DNA of 64,000 nucleotides from Halorhabdus tiamatea SARL4B (GCF_000470655.1 NC_021921.1:1550001-1614000); one strand, 5' to 3'; positions 35,260-46,017 are shown, counted from the first letter of the stretch. Made by a program: numbers and translations. Notes: generated by a model not told the origin, from the letters alone.

Positions 35260-36063
35260 ATGGCTCGACAATCGCTGGACGAGTCGGCGTCTGAAGCGTC
35301 AGGCCGTCCGGTGCCAGACCGGTGTCTGTCGCTCACCGTTCGCGGTCCGTGGGGCCACTTCAGGCGGGTCGAAGGCAACATCGTCAAACAGACGTACCGC
35401 ATCATGCCCCGGACGACCGTCGCAGGGCTACTCGCGGCCGTGCTCGGCATCGGTCGCGACGAGTACTACGAGCTGTTCGGAGCCGAGCAATCAGCCATCG
35501 CGATCGAGCCGGTGCGGGAGCTACGAACCGTGAACATGCCGATGAACACGCTCTCGACCGCTGCTGGGGACTTGACCTCGCTCAACGGTCGAGGGAAGAT
35601 CAGCATACAACTCCCCGATCCGACGAAGCTCCGTCAACAGCACAACTACGAGGTGCTGGTCGAACCGGCGTATCGGATCGACGTATCTCTGAGTGACGGC
35701 AATCGATTCGACGAACTCCAATCGATGCTGGCGGCCGGGAAATCCCATTACGTGCCAAGTCTCGGTCTCTCGGAACACCTCGCAGACATCGAATACCACG
35801 GCACGTTCGACGTCGAACCGATTGACCGGGCGAGTGACCAGTTCGAAGTCGATTCGGCGGTCCCCGGCGGATTCGACGACGTGATCATGGACGACGACCA
35901 GCGCTGTCAGATCGAAGAGTCACCGGCGTTCATGACGACTGATGCGGGTGGGAGAACAACGACCGCGTTCACGACGTACGCGTACAATCCCGACGCACGG
36001 TCGCTCACCGTCGCGGACGCCAACGCCGCTCGCGTCGGTGACCGAACGGTGGTGTTCGTCTGA
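35260..36063 (+). CDS. cas5: Cascade subunit Cas5 (type I-B)
   Basis: RAMP protein that caps the 5' handle of the crRNA. It has 267 residues, with the N-terminal pattern LSLTVRGPWGHFRRVEGN and PRTTVAGLLAAVLGIGRDEYYELF typical of Cas5h. ATG 35260 is taken as start; GTG 35254 overlapping the cas7 stop is the alternative. Confidence 0.93.
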   Translation: MARQSLDESASEASGRPVPDRCLSLTVRGPWGHFRRVEGNIVKQTYRIMPRTTVAGLLAAVLGIGRDEYYELFGAEQSAIAIEPVRELRTVNMPMNTLSTAAGDLTSLNGRGKISIQLPDPTKLRQQHNYEVLVEPAYRIDVSLSDGNRFDELQSMLAAGKSHYVPSLGLSEHLADIEYHGTFDVEPIDRASDQFEVDSAVPGGFDDVIMDDDQRCQIEESPAFMTTDAGGRTTTAFTTYAYNPDARSLTVADANAARVGDRTVVFV

Positions 36064-36064
36064 C

Positions 36065-38632
36065 GTGAGCCGCCCGTATTCACATCCGCCAGAGGACGGG
36101 CAAAAGGGAACGTATCTCCTTGATCACCTAGTCGACGTTGCGTCCCGCGTCGAGTACGTCGTTCCGGAAGACGCCGAGACGCCGTCCGGAGAGTCTCTCA
36201 GGTCCATCATCGAGACGCTGGGGTACGTCCACGACTTCGGAAAGGCGACGACGTATTTTCAGCAATATCTCGAAACCGGACGATCGCCCGACGAAGACAG
36301 GAGACTTCGTTATCACGCGCCGCTTGGCTCGTTCGCCGCGTACTACTCGCTCAAAGCACAGGGGTTCGACGCCGAAACCTGCCTCGCGGGATTCGTCGCG
36401 GTCGCGAAACACCACGGACAACTGCCGAACGTCGCGCAGTACGTCTTCGACAAGGCGCATGGAACGGACGGCAGAGACGAAGAGCATGCCATCCTCGCTA
36501 AGCAGATCAAAGATATTGACGCCGAAGCTGCCGGCCTCGCCCGTGACACGTTCGAAGAAGCCACTAACGGGATGGGATCGTGGGGCGCATTTCGTGATGA
36601 GTTCGTCGACCTGCTCGAAGATATCGAGACCCACGTTGCGACTCGCGGGATCGTTCCCGAACCCCGCGAAGATGCGCTATCGGGTGATTTCTACGGGTTC
36701 GTCCTCCAGTGTTGGGGATCGCTCGTCCTCGCAGACAAGACGAGTGCTGCCGGAGCACCGAACGACGATGGAACGTTCGCCGCTACCGAGCCATCCACGT
36801 CTCATCTCGACGAGTACGTGCAGCAACTCGAAGCGGATGTCAGGCAAGACGAAGACGGGACCCGTGACGAACGGCTGAACCACTATCGCTCACGCGCCCG
36901 TCGAGCTGTTCTGGACTCCATCTCGGAGTTCGAAGACCGAGACAGCGACGTCGCGACGCTCACGCTGCCGACCGGAATGGGGAAGACGCTCACGGGACTT
37001 TCGGCGGCGTTGCGCCTCCGTGACGACGCTGGGAAGGAGCGGGTCGTATACGCGCTGCCGTTCACGAGTATCATCGATCAGGTCGTCGAGGAACTCGAAA
37101 CGATTTACGACACGGACGGGACCGGTCGGCTACTTACGGCTCACCACCATCTCGCGGAGACGACGGTGCGTGATGCGGTCGACGACGAACAGGCAGATCT
37201 CTCTGACGACGTCGCCGGAATGCTGGCTGAGAGCTGGCTTGCTGGGCTGACGGTTACGACGTTCGTCCAGCTGTTCGAGAGCCTGGCCGGGCCGCGAAAC
37301 AGACAGTCGATGAAACTTCCCGCACTCCGTAATGCTGTTGTCTTGCTCGACGAACCGCAGAGCCTTCCGCTCGACTGGTGGAAACTCGTCCCGAGGCTCG
37401 TCGAGGTTCTGACTGAGCAGTACGACGCGACGGTGATCGCGATGACCGCGACCCAGCCGCGTCTGTTCGACGACGAGTTCGAACTCGTCGACGACCCGGA
37501 CGCGTATTTCGACGACGTGCGTCGCGTGTCCTACGAACTCGATGATTCGACAGAACGATACATCGAATCGCAGAGCGAGCCGAAATCATACGCCGAAGCG
37601 GCAAGCCAACTACGTGAGGCCGTCGAATCAGGGGAGACGACGTTGGCCGTCTGTAACACGATCGATAGCGCGCGGACGCTCACCGAGCAAGTCGATAAGC
37701 AGGGATTTGTCGATGTCGGTGGCCTCTTCGAAGAGGAATTACAGCGCCAGGGGAGCGTCGGCGATGTCGATCCTGTGGTGCTCGCAGAGCGCGTCGAATC
37801 CAGGGATCGAGTTGCACTCCTTCATCTTTCGACTCGTCTTCGGCCCGCCGACAGACTCAGATTGATCGAGACTGTGAAGGAGCTTACCGCACGGGATCAG
37901 CCGACGGTCGCCGTCTCCACCCAACTCGTCGAAGCCGGTGTCGACATCAGTTTCGATCGCGTGTATCGTGATCTCGCACCGATCGACAGCATCGTCCAGG
38001 CGGCCGGGCGGTGTAATCGGTCGTTCGAGCGCGATCGGGGGATTGTGACTGTCTGGTGGCTCGATGCGCCGGCGGAACAGTCCAAGACACCGGCGGAAGC
38101 CGTTTACAATCGCTCCACAACGCTCCTCCCCACGGTCGCAGACACGCTCCAGCAAGTCCGAGACGAATCCGGCTCGCTCACCGAGAAGGACGTCGCTCGA
38201 ACCGCTGTCGAACGGTATTTCGAGCGACTGCGCGAGGACAAAGACGTCGGCAAACAGGAGTGGGCCAACTGGGTTGACGATTCGATGGGCAAGGAACTGG
38301 GAGATATCTCGTTGATCGATCAACGGCGGTCCGCCGAGGTCGTCGTCGCCCGAACGGACGAGGAGCGGAAGGTATTCGAGCAGATCCACGAAGCACAGGA
38401 ACGATACGACTACGCGGCGCTCGACGATCTGGTCGAAGAGACGAAACCACTTCGGATATCGGTTCCCTACTACCGAGAGGATAGCGATCGGGCAGAAGCG
38501 ATCCGTGATCTCACTGTTCTCATCGAGGATCAGGGCGTCTATCAACTCGATGCGAGTCGCGAGAGTGCTAAGTTCGACGCGACGACTGGATTCGTCGCGG
38601 AGGCATCGAGCGTCGACCATCAGTTCCTGTGA
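36065..38632 (+). CDS. cas3: Cas3 HD nuclease-helicase
   Basis: Degrades target DNA after Cascade binding. It has 855 residues with an N-terminal HD domain fused to an SF2 helicase. HD residues are H21, H56-D57 (GYVHDFGK), H84, and H116-H117 (KHHG). Helicase motifs are TGMGKT (about 303-308), DEPQ (about 428, in VVLLDEPQSLPLDWW), MTATQPRLF, and QAAGRCNR late in the protein. The start is GTG 36065, one nucleotide after cas5; earlier codons in the frame lie inside cas5. All key residues are present, so it should be active. Confidence 0.95.
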   Translation: MSRPYSHPPEDGQKGTYLLDHLVDVASRVEYVVPEDAETPSGESLRSIIETLGYVHDFGKATTYFQQYLETGRSPDEDRRLRYHAPLGSFAAYYSLKAQGFDAETCLAGFVAVAKHHGQLPNVAQYVFDKAHGTDGRDEEHAILAKQIKDIDAEAAGLARDTFEEATNGMGSWGAFRDEFVDLLEDIETHVATRGIVPEPREDALSGDFYGFVLQCWGSLVLADKTSAAGAPNDDGTFAATEPSTSHLDEYVQQLEADVRQDEDGTRDERLNHYRSRARRAVLDSISEFEDRDSDVATLTLPTGMGKTLTGLSAALRLRDDAGKERVVYALPFTSIIDQVVEELETIYDTDGTGRLLTAHHHLAETTVRDAVDDEQADLSDDVAGMLAESWLAGLTVTTFVQLFESLAGPRNRQSMKLPALRNAVVLLDEPQSLPLDWWKLVPRLVEVLTEQYDATVIAMTATQPRLFDDEFELVDDPDAYFDDVRRVSYELDDSTERYIESQSEPKSYAEAASQLREAVESGETTLAVCNTIDSARTLTEQVDKQGFVDVGGLFEEELQRQGSVGDVDPVVLAERVESRDRVALLHLSTRLRPADRLRLIETVKELTARDQPTVAVSTQLVEAGVDISFDRVYRDLAPIDSIVQAAGRCNRSFERDRGIVTVWWLDAPAEQSKTPAEAVYNRSTTLLPTVADTLQQVRDESGSLTEKDVARTAVERYFERLREDKDVGKQEWANWVDDSMGKELGDISLIDQRRSAEVVVARTDEERKVFEQIHEAQERYDYAALDDLVEETKPLRISVPYYREDSDRAEAIRDLTVLIEDQGVYQLDASRESAKFDATTGFVAEASSVDHQFL

Positions 38633-38635
38633 ACA

Positions 38636-39196
38636 ATGACCGAGCACGACGTCGACCCTGTCGATCTCCTCCTCGAATCAGCACGCGACGAGGCTGTCGA
38701 GTCGTCGTTTCACGTCACTGGTGTGATGATGCAATATTATGAAGTCTGTGAGCGCGAGCTCTGGTTCGAAAGCAGGGACATCGAAATCGATCGAGAGAAC
38801 CCGAACGTCGTCCGGGGCACGCACGTCGACGAGACGGCCTACGACGAGAAACGACGGAACCTGAGTATCGACGGCCGGATCGCGCCCGATTTACTCGACG
38901 ATGGTCGTGTCGTCGAGGTGAAGCCGTCCTCGACGCTGGTCGAGCCGGCACGCCTCCAGTTGCTGTACTACCTCTGGTATCTCGACCGCGTTGTTGGCGT
39001 CGAAAAAGAAGGGGTCCTGGCTCACCCGACCGAACGAAAGCGTGAATCGGTCGAGTTGACCGAAGAAACTGCACAGCAAGTCGAGGACGCGATTCGCGGG
39101 ATTTACGACGTGGTTCGAAGCGAGACGCCACCGCCCGCGACGGAAAAGCCGTTCTGTGAGTCGTGTGCGTACTACGACTTCTGCTGGAGCTGTTGA
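38636..39196 (+). CDS. cas4: Cas4 RecB-like nuclease
   Basis: Trims prespacers and selects the PAM during spacer uptake. It has 186 residues. The RecB-type active site shows DGRIAPDLL and VVEVKPSS. The four Fe-S cysteines are C38 near the N-terminus and C174, C177 and C183 (FCESCAYYDFC), with an extra terminal C186. It lies between cas3 and cas1 with gaps of 3 nt. Confidence 0.95.
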   Translation: MTEHDVDPVDLLLESARDEAVESSFHVTGVMMQYYEVCERELWFESRDIEIDRENPNVVRGTHVDETAYDEKRRNLSIDGRIAPDLLDDGRVVEVKPSSTLVEPARLQLLYYLWYLDRVVGVEKEGVLAHPTERKRESVELTEETAQQVEDAIRGIYDVVRSETPPPATEKPFCESCAYYDFCWSC

Positions 39197-39199
39197 TCC

Positions 39200-40192
39200 A
39201 TGAACGATAACTACCACATCTTCTCGGACGGACGGGTCGAACGCCATAACGACACGGTACGGCTCGTCACCGAGGACGACGAGAAGAAGTACCTCCCGAT
39301 CGAGAACGCCGAGGCGCTGTACCTCCACGGACAGATCGACTTCAACACGCGCGTGGTGTCGTTTCTCGACGATCACGGCGTCGCGATGCACGTCTTCGGC
39401 TGGAACGACTACTATTCGGGCTCGATCATGCCCGAGCGTGGCCAGACGTCAGGTCAGACGGTCGTCGAACAAGTTCGAGCCTACGACGACGAAACCCATC
39501 GTGGCAAAATCGCCCGTGAGATCGTGGAGGGAAGTATCCACAACATGCGAGCGAACGTCACCTATTACGACAACCGGGACTACGACCTCGGCGCGACACT
39601 CGAGTCATTCGATCGTCGACGTGACGAGATCCAGTCCGTGGCGTCAGTCGAGGAAGCAATGGGCGTCGAAGCGAGTGCGCGACGCGCCTACTACGCGATC
39701 TTCGATCAGATTCTGTCGGACGGCTTTGTCTTCGGTGGTCGAAAGTACAATCCGCCGAACAACAAGGTCAACAGCCTGATCTCGTTCGGCAACAGCCTGG
39801 TCTACGCGAATATCGTCTCGGCGATCCGGGCCACAGCCCTCGATCCGACGATCAGCTATCTTCACGAGCCTGGCGAACGACGGTACTCGCTCGCGCTAGA
39901 TATCGCCGATCTGTTCAAACCGGTGCTGACGGATCGCGTCGTCTTCCGACTCGTGAATCGCGGGCAGTTGTCAGACGATGATTTCGATTCGGAGATGAAC
40001 GCGTGTCTACTCACCGAGAGTGGCCGGGAGACGTTCTCGAAGGAGTTCGAACAGACGCTCGATCGGACGATCGAGCATCCGAACCTCAACCGGAAGGTCA
40101 GCTATCAGTATCTCCTGCGAGTCGAGGCGTACAAACTCAAGAAACATCTGCTGACCGGCGAGCCCTACGAGGCCTTCGAGCGGTGGTGGTAA
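39200..40192 (+). CDS. cas1: CRISPR integrase Cas1
   Basis: Integrates new spacers at the leader end, together with Cas2. It has 330 residues. Metal ligands are E157 (MGVEASARRAYY), H222 (SYLHEPGERR) and D234 or D237 (LALDIADLFKP). The intact active site and the many identical repeats suggest that acquisition works or did so recently. Confidence 0.97.
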   Translation: MNDNYHIFSDGRVERHNDTVRLVTEDDEKKYLPIENAEALYLHGQIDFNTRVVSFLDDHGVAMHVFGWNDYYSGSIMPERGQTSGQTVVEQVRAYDDETHRGKIAREIVEGSIHNMRANVTYYDNRDYDLGATLESFDRRRDEIQSVASVEEAMGVEASARRAYYAIFDQILSDGFVFGGRKYNPPNNKVNSLISFGNSLVYANIVSAIRATALDPTISYLHEPGERRYSLALDIADLFKPVLTDRVVFRLVNRGQLSDDDFDSEMNACLLTESGRETFSKEFEQTLDRTIEHPNLNRKVSYQYLLRVEAYKLKKHLLTGEPYEAFERWW

Positions 40193-40193
40193 C

Positions 40194-40457
40194 GTGGTGT
40201 ACGTCGTCGCCGTCTACGACGTCGAGGCCGACCGGACCCGGCTGTTCTTGAACTTCCTGCGTCGGTATCTGACACACGTTCAGAACTCGGTATTCGAAGG
40301 TGAGATCACGGACGGGGATCTCGAAGAAGTCAAGGGGCAACTAGATTCGATGCTGGAGCCCGGCGAATCGGTAATCGTCTACCGGATGAGTTCCGAACAG
40401 TACGTCTCGCGGACCGTCTACGGTGACGATCCGACGGAAGACAGCCAATTCCTATAG
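40194..40457 (+). CDS. cas2: CRISPR adaptation protein Cas2
   Basis: An 87-residue ferredoxin-fold protein that bridges Cas1 dimers. VVAVYDVEADRTRLF places the conserved Asp at D9, and the C-terminus is short. The start is GTG 40194, one nucleotide after cas1, followed by a second in-frame GTG. It is the last cas gene; the leader begins just downstream. Confidence 0.95.
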   Translation: MVYVVAVYDVEADRTRLFLNFLRRYLTHVQNSVFEGEITDGDLEEVKGQLDSMLEPGESVIVYRMSSEQYVSRTVYGDDPTEDSQFL

Positions 40458-40559
40458 CGCAGTCATCGACCCCCCGTGTGTAGCGGGCTATTGACGGTCG
40501 ACGAAAACACTAACACCTCTTGTCGTATAATACGCCCTATATGGCCCGATCTGGCCATG
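40458..40559 (+). promoter_or_regulatory. CRISPR leader
   Basis: About 100 bp between cas2 and the first repeat, AT-richer than its surroundings, with TATA-like segments TCGTATAATACG and CCCTATATGG roughly 15-40 nt before the array. The leader is on this side because the opposite end carries degenerate repeats. It should hold the crRNA promoter and the Cas1-Cas2 docking site. Confidence 0.7.
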
Positions 40560-43500
40560 GTTTCAGACGGACCCTCGTGGGGTTGAAGCACCCGAACACA
40601 TAAGTCATTGGGTGGAATAGTATCTTGTTTCAGACGGACCCTCGTGGGGTTGAAGCATCTTGAGCAATCTCGACAAAGCCGAAATTAACGAGTTTCAGAC
40701 GGACCCTCGTGGGGTTGAAGCAATCAACTCAGTGGCATTGTATTGGCTTTTATTTGCGTTTCAGACGGACCCTCGTGGGGTTGAAGCACTCATCGCTCAT
40801 CACCCACGTATTGCCACCGGCCCCGTTTCAGACGGACCCTCGTGGGGTTGAAGCTCGACGTACTCAACTTGGCTATGGTCTATGTCAGTCGTTTCAGACG
40901 GACCCTCGTGGGGTTGAAGCATCGGTAAGGATCGTACTCGGCCGGATCCGTTTCGTGTTTCAGACGGACCCTCGTGGGGTTGAAGCATCTGACTGACCGC
41001 GCTGTTGCCGACCGCCTCGTCGAGTTTCAGACGGACCCTCGTGGGGTTGAAGCGCCTTCACCGCCAGAGAGCACGAGGATGACGCCGAGTTTCAGACGGA
41101 CCCTCGTGGGGTTGAAGCGACCGGCGTATGGTATCGCGTCGAAATTGATTGGGGAGTTTCAGACGGACCCTCGTGGGGTTGAAGCCGAGCCGTCGGTGAT
41201 GGATCAAACGGATCTCGCGAAGTTTCAGACGGACCCTCGTGGGGTTGAAGCTACTTGTTCGATGACGGGGTTATTTGCGACGACTGGTTTCAGACGGACC
41301 CTCGTGGGGTTGAAGCGCGAGGTGTCCGGCGACGGCGTGATACACCTCAAGCGTTTCAGACGGACCCTCGTGGGGTTGAAGCTGCCTGCGCACTCCTCCC
41401 CTCTTGGGAGACCGTAAGTTTCAGACGGACCCTCGTGGGGTTGAAGCCAGGTATGGGTGAAGATAAAAAGATAGATAAGGAAGGTTTCAGACGGACCCTC
41501 GTGGGGTTGAAGCCCGTCCGCCGATATGCCCATTGATCGGATAAATTCGGTTTCAGACGGACCCTCGTGGGGTTGAAGCCGGGAGAAGAACGAACACGAG
41601 ATCGCCAAGGTCCACGTTTCAGACGGACCCTCGTGGGGTTGAAGCTAAATATTTTCACTAAGATACGTATAGATAACGGGTTTCAGACGGACCCTCGTGG
41701 GGTTGAAGCGCTCTTCGCGCCACCCGTTAAAGTCTTGGTACGAAGCGTTTCAGACGGACCCTCGTGGGGTTGAAGCCTCAGGCGGTAGCTGCTCTTCGAC
41801 AGTCGACTCGGTTTCAGACGGACCCTCGTGGGGTTGAAGCGTAGGTTGTAGCTAACGACACTACGATCAACTTTTAGTTTCAGACGGACCCTCGTGGGGT
41901 TGAAGCAGCCAAAGCATGACGACCACGACACATAGCCAACGGTTTCAGACGGACCCTCGTGGGGTTGAAGCAAACTCAACGTTAATCTGGTTTAATAAAT
42001 CTATCAAGTTTCAGACGGACCCTCGTGGGGTTGAAGCGACACAATCCCCGAAGGCGACCTGTCGAAGTTGTGGGTTTCAGACGGACCCTCGTGGGGTTGA
42101 AGCGCTAACTTTTCCATTACGGACACGCCGCCGTCTTCGTGTTTCAGACGGACCCTCGTGGGGTTGAAGCCGAATTTCCCCGGTCATCCTGATAAGGGAG
42201 AATTGGTTTCAGACGGACCCTCGTGGGGTTGAAGCGACCGGGAAGCATGGGTCGAAGCTCAGGAAGAAAGGTTTCAGACGGACCCTCGTGGGGTTGAAGC
42301 CATAGGTGTTAGCCTCGGCTATTTGTACCACCGACGTTTCAGACGGACCCTCGTGGGGTTGAAGCGCTTTCCGTGCGTTTGAAGGTTTGACCCTCAAACT
42401 GGTTTCAGACGGACCCTCGTGGGGTTGAAGCAAGAACCGGAAGACGGCTATCGCCCGCTCGTACGAGTTTCAGACGGACCCTCGTGGGGTTGAAGCAACT
42501 CACCTTCGACCACATCGAGCTTCGACCATGCAGTTTCAGACGGACCCTCGTGGGGTTGAAGCCGACTGTGGAAGCCCCAGCACAGTCGTATGACCCGGTT
42601 TCAGACGGACCCTCGTGGGGTTGAAGCTTCCCGGCTGTCGCTGGACATGGTCGTTGTTTAGACGTTTCAGACGGACCCTCGTGGGGTTGAAGCCGGTGGT
42701 CCCTGAACGGATATGAACCGGCGTACCAGTTTCAGACGGACCCTCGTGGGGTTGAAGCCAGTAGTGCGATTGACGACGTGGTTAATCAGGTCGCGTTTCA
42801 GACGGACCCTCGTGGGGTTGAAGCCAGCGTCACGGTCGTTCAATACAAGCCGCGTGTTAGTTTCAGACGGACCCTCGTGGGGTTGAAGCAACAGGTGGGC
42901 TTCCAGTTCGTCCCTGATTACCGCCGGTTTCAGACGGACCCTCGTGGGGTTGAAGCCCCCATCCTTCCGCGAACTGAAGACACGGACGAACAGGTTTCAG
43001 ACGGACCCTCGTGGGGTTGAAGCCGGGCCGGGCTCCCTGCTTATCTCTACGTATGGCCCGGTTTCAGACGGACCCTCGTGGGGTTGAAGCGTCCAGAATA
43101 ATCTCATCCAGCCGGTCCTATCACGGTTTCAGACGGACCCTCGTGGGGTTGAAGCAAATTTTGCACCGCCGTAGTTATCGGGGTCGCTGCGTTTCAGACG
43201 GACCCTCGTGGGGTTGAAGCCGGTGATATGCTAATGGAACGTATCACCTTCCGCTTGTTTCAGACGGACCCTCGTGGGGTTGAAGCGGCAGTTCACCATC
43301 ACCGGCGCAGTCAAGGCCGAAGGTTTCAGACGGACCCTCGTGGGGTTGAAGCTTTCCAAGGGATGCCACCACCAGCGCCGATGTATATGGTTTCAGACGG
43401 ACCCTCGTGGGGTTGAAGCTGTGCGGAGTGTCGCCGGGCGTCGCTCGCCCACCCGGTTTCAGACGGACCCTCGTGGGGTTGAAGCGGTCGCGATGTCTTC

Positions 43501-45255
43501 GGTGTTCGTCGTCATTGTCTCGTTTCAGACGGACCCTCGTGGGGTTGAAGCCGGTCCTAAATCGGCGGCCGTGCTGTACTCCGAACCGGTTTCAGACGGA
43601 CCCTCGTGGGGTTGAAGCTCGGCCCGCGAATGCGCGTCACTATCGACGACGACCGTTTCAGACGGACCCTCGTGGGGTTGAAGCTTCGCCCCCGACGGGT
43701 GCGACCCCGTCGTCGTCGGCAGTTTCAGACGGACCCTCGTGGGGTTGAAGCCTCGCGAGTGTGGTCATCTGTGTCGGATTCGCCAGCAGTTTCAGACGGA
43801 CCCTCGTGGGGTTGAAGCAGATGGCCGAACACCTTGAGGATGTCCATCCGCGCGTTTCAGACGGACCCTCGTGGGGTTGAAGCGCTAGACAGCAGTCGAT
43901 TTGGGCTATTTTGGCTAGTAGTTTCAGACGGACCCTCGTGGGGTTGAAGCCAAAATCACCCACCGACCGACCCACCCTGTACGGTCGTTTCAGACGGACC
44001 CTCGTGGGGTTGAAGCGTGGAACCAAGCCGTCGACGTATCTGATGGAAGCAGTTTCAGACGGACCCTCGTGGGGTTGAAGCACCCCGGTCGCATCGAGGT
44101 ACGCCTGGAGCAACGGGTTTCAGACGGACCCTCGTGGGGTTGAAGCCCGGCCCGCCAGGACAGAACGACACCACCACACCCGGTTTCAGACGGACCCTCG
44201 TGGGGTTGAAGCTCAAGAAAACTGCAACCGAGATTGTAGCGAAAGCGGGTTTCAGACGGACCCTCGTGGGGTTGAAGCCTCGCGAAGTACGATGCCGAGT
44301 TTGAGGTGCCCGAGTTTCAGACGGACCCTCGTGGGGTTGAAGCCAGGCTCATGACGCGGGCGGCGGCGCGATCTACGAAGTTTCAGACGGACCCTCGTGG
44401 GGTTGAAGCCGGTACAACAGTGCCGTCTCACTCATGGACTCCAGTTTCAGACGGACCCTCGTGGGGTTGAAGCCGAGCAATTCGGGGAGGTCGGTGAGGC
44501 GTGATGTCGTTTCAGACGGACCCTCGTGGGGTTGAAGCCTCGAGCTGCTCGATCGTCTCGGCCGTGACCTTCGTGTTTCAGACGGACCCTCGTGGGGTTG
44601 AAGCGTCTTGCCGGCACAGGCGTTCAACGCCCGCCCGCGAGTTTCAGACGGACCCTCGTGGGGTTGAAGCGAGGAGCAGTACGACCCGAGCAGAGGCACC
44701 GTCCGGTTTCAGACGGACCCTCGTGGGGTTGAAGCCACAAGCTCCCGGGGCATGGCAACGACGTCGACGGGTTTCAGACGGACCCTCGTGGGGTTGAAGC
44801 GAGGACAGCGACCGCTGGGACGTCACGACGGTCGAGTTTCAGACGGACCCTCGTGGGGTTGAAGCACGGCCTCGTCGGGTTGGGACTCCGCACGCCCGTC
44901 CAGTTTCAGACGGACCCTCGTGGGGTTGAAGCTCCAGTGGGTCGTAATCGGCCTCGCCGCCCTGATCGGGTTTCAGACGGACCCTCGTGGGGTTGAAGCC
45001 ACATGATGACGCGCTCCGCCGACTCGCGCGCGATTGTTTCAGACGGACCCTCGTGGGGTTGAAGCCGGATAGGCTGGCGGTTGCCACGTCGTCGGGCGAT
45101 TGGTTTCAGACGGACCCTCGTGGGGTTGAAGCTCGGATCAGCGTTTTCAGGCTCGTTAAACACTCGCTGTTTCAGACGGACCCTCGTGGGGTTGAAGCCA
45201 CGAGTCCGCCGGTCGATCCCGAATAGACAGTAGGTTTCAGACGGACCCTCGTGGG
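40560..45255 (+). CRISPR. CRISPR array: 71 full repeats plus one truncated repeat, 71 spacers
   Basis: A 30-bp repeat beginning GTTTCAGACGGACCC and ending GTTGAAGC occurs at an average period of about 66 bp. I counted 71 full copies by eye (first 40560-40589, last full 45169-45198), all apparently identical, and a 72nd at 45234 that keeps only its first 22 nt. Spacers are about 34-39 nt. The repeat can form a short ACCC/GGGT hairpin just before the 8-nt handle GTTGAAGC, as expected for type I-B. Transcription should run from the leader beside cas2. The count may be off by one. Confidence 0.98.
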
Positions 45256-45318
45256 ATTTGCCGACTACTGGCAAGATCACTTCTACGCGGTTTGCTCGGA
45301 CCCTTGCGGTTTTGGAGA
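45234..45318 (+). repeat. Trailer end: truncated repeat and one decayed repeat
   Basis: The repeat at 45234-45255 matches the first 22 nt and then changes to ATTTGCCG. After 34 nt, a decayed 29-nt copy lies at 45290-45318: it keeps GTTT, CGGACCCT, a G-rich middle and TTGGAG near the end, about 20 of 29 positions with one deletion. Nothing else recognisable lies in 45319-45369. Confidence 0.65.
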
Positions 45319-45369
45319 GACATTTAGATTACGAGAACAACGGGAGTTGGAGAGAGTTGACCCGATAGC

Positions 45370-45717
45370 CTACACGTCTTCGACTCGCCCGTCGCGCGCC
45401 GTCCACTCCCCACTGTCGAGCAGTGCCTCGAGCATCGGCCGAAGGTCGTCGTCGGCGACGCCGAAGAACTTCTCGCGGCCGACGGGCGTCCGGAATCGGA
45501 CGATACACGTGTACGCAGTAGCTTCGAAGACCGTCAGCGAACTCCCAGTCGACGGATTATCGGCCGAAAAGAGCCGAGTCGCGTCCGCGTCCGTCACCCG
45601 CGTGCCGAGCTCCCAGCTCAGCGACTCGATCGCGGCCCGGTCGATTGGAAGGACCTCGGCGAGGTGCTTCCCGTCCCCGGAATCGGACTCCCCCTGTCGC
45701 GTCTCACGGGATGACAT
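45370..45717 (-). CDS. Hypothetical haloarchaeal protein, 115 aa
   Basis: An acidic, soluble 115-residue protein of unrecognised family, starting at ATG 45717. Its N-terminus (MSSRETRQGESDSGDGKH) looks disordered. The rest alternates strands and helices (SSLTVFEATAYTCIVRFRTPVGREKFFGVADDDLRPMLEALL), so it probably forms a small alpha/beta domain. There is no signal peptide or metal motif. It is divergent from the small zinc-finger gene. Confidence 0.65.
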   Translation of the reverse strand: MSSRETRQGESDSGDGKHLAEVLPIDRAAIESLSWELGTRVTDADATRLFSADNPSTGSSLTVFEATAYTCIVRFRTPVGREKFFGVADDDLRPMLEALLDSGEWTARDGRVEDV

Positions 45718-45799
45718 ACCACTCCATATGCGACCTGCCCCCAAAAGTATCGCCATTCGCGCGCTCGACTGGGCTGTGCTAACGCGTGTCAGAACCAAC

Positions 45800-45812
45800 A
45801 AGCCTATATACT
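45800..45812 (+). promoter_or_regulatory. TATA box of the zinc-finger gene
   Basis: AGCCTATATACTG is centred about 28 nt before ATG 45835, which argues for a leaderless transcript starting there rather than at ATG 45826. Confidence 0.55.
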
Positions 45813-45834
45813 GGTGTGGTATACCATGTCATGT

Positions 45835-46017
45835 ATGGCGACCGCACCGAGCACCGACGACGTCATCGATCAGTTCTTGACCCGGCGTGGGCACGAAACG
45901 GACGCGGTCGGATGGGACGAAAGCTATAACAAGAAACAGTGCCCGGAGTGTGGTGGGCTCCACGACGCGACAGCCACGGAATGCTCGGTATGTGAGTGGT
46001 CGCCGGCTCGGAGCTAG
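45835..46017 (+). CDS. Small CPxCG zinc-finger protein
   Basis: A 60-residue protein with one zinc-finger-like set of four cysteines: KKQCPECGGLHDATATECSVCEW. The first half (STDDVIDQFLTRRGHE) is likely helical. It resembles the HVO_0416-type small zinc-finger proteins of haloarchaea, a group of tiny regulators, several of which affect stress or motility; the role of this one is unknown. ATG 45835 is preferred from TATA-box spacing. Confidence 0.75.
   Translation: MATAPSTDDVIDQFLTRRGHETDAVGWDESYNKKQCPECGGLHDATATECSVCEWSPARS

Noticed and set aside
41000-45230. Many open frames of 60-150 codons across the CRISPR array on both strands
   Set aside because: They arise because the 30-bp repeat and near-regular spacing keep frames open. 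The peptides are only the translated repeat joined to spacer sequence.
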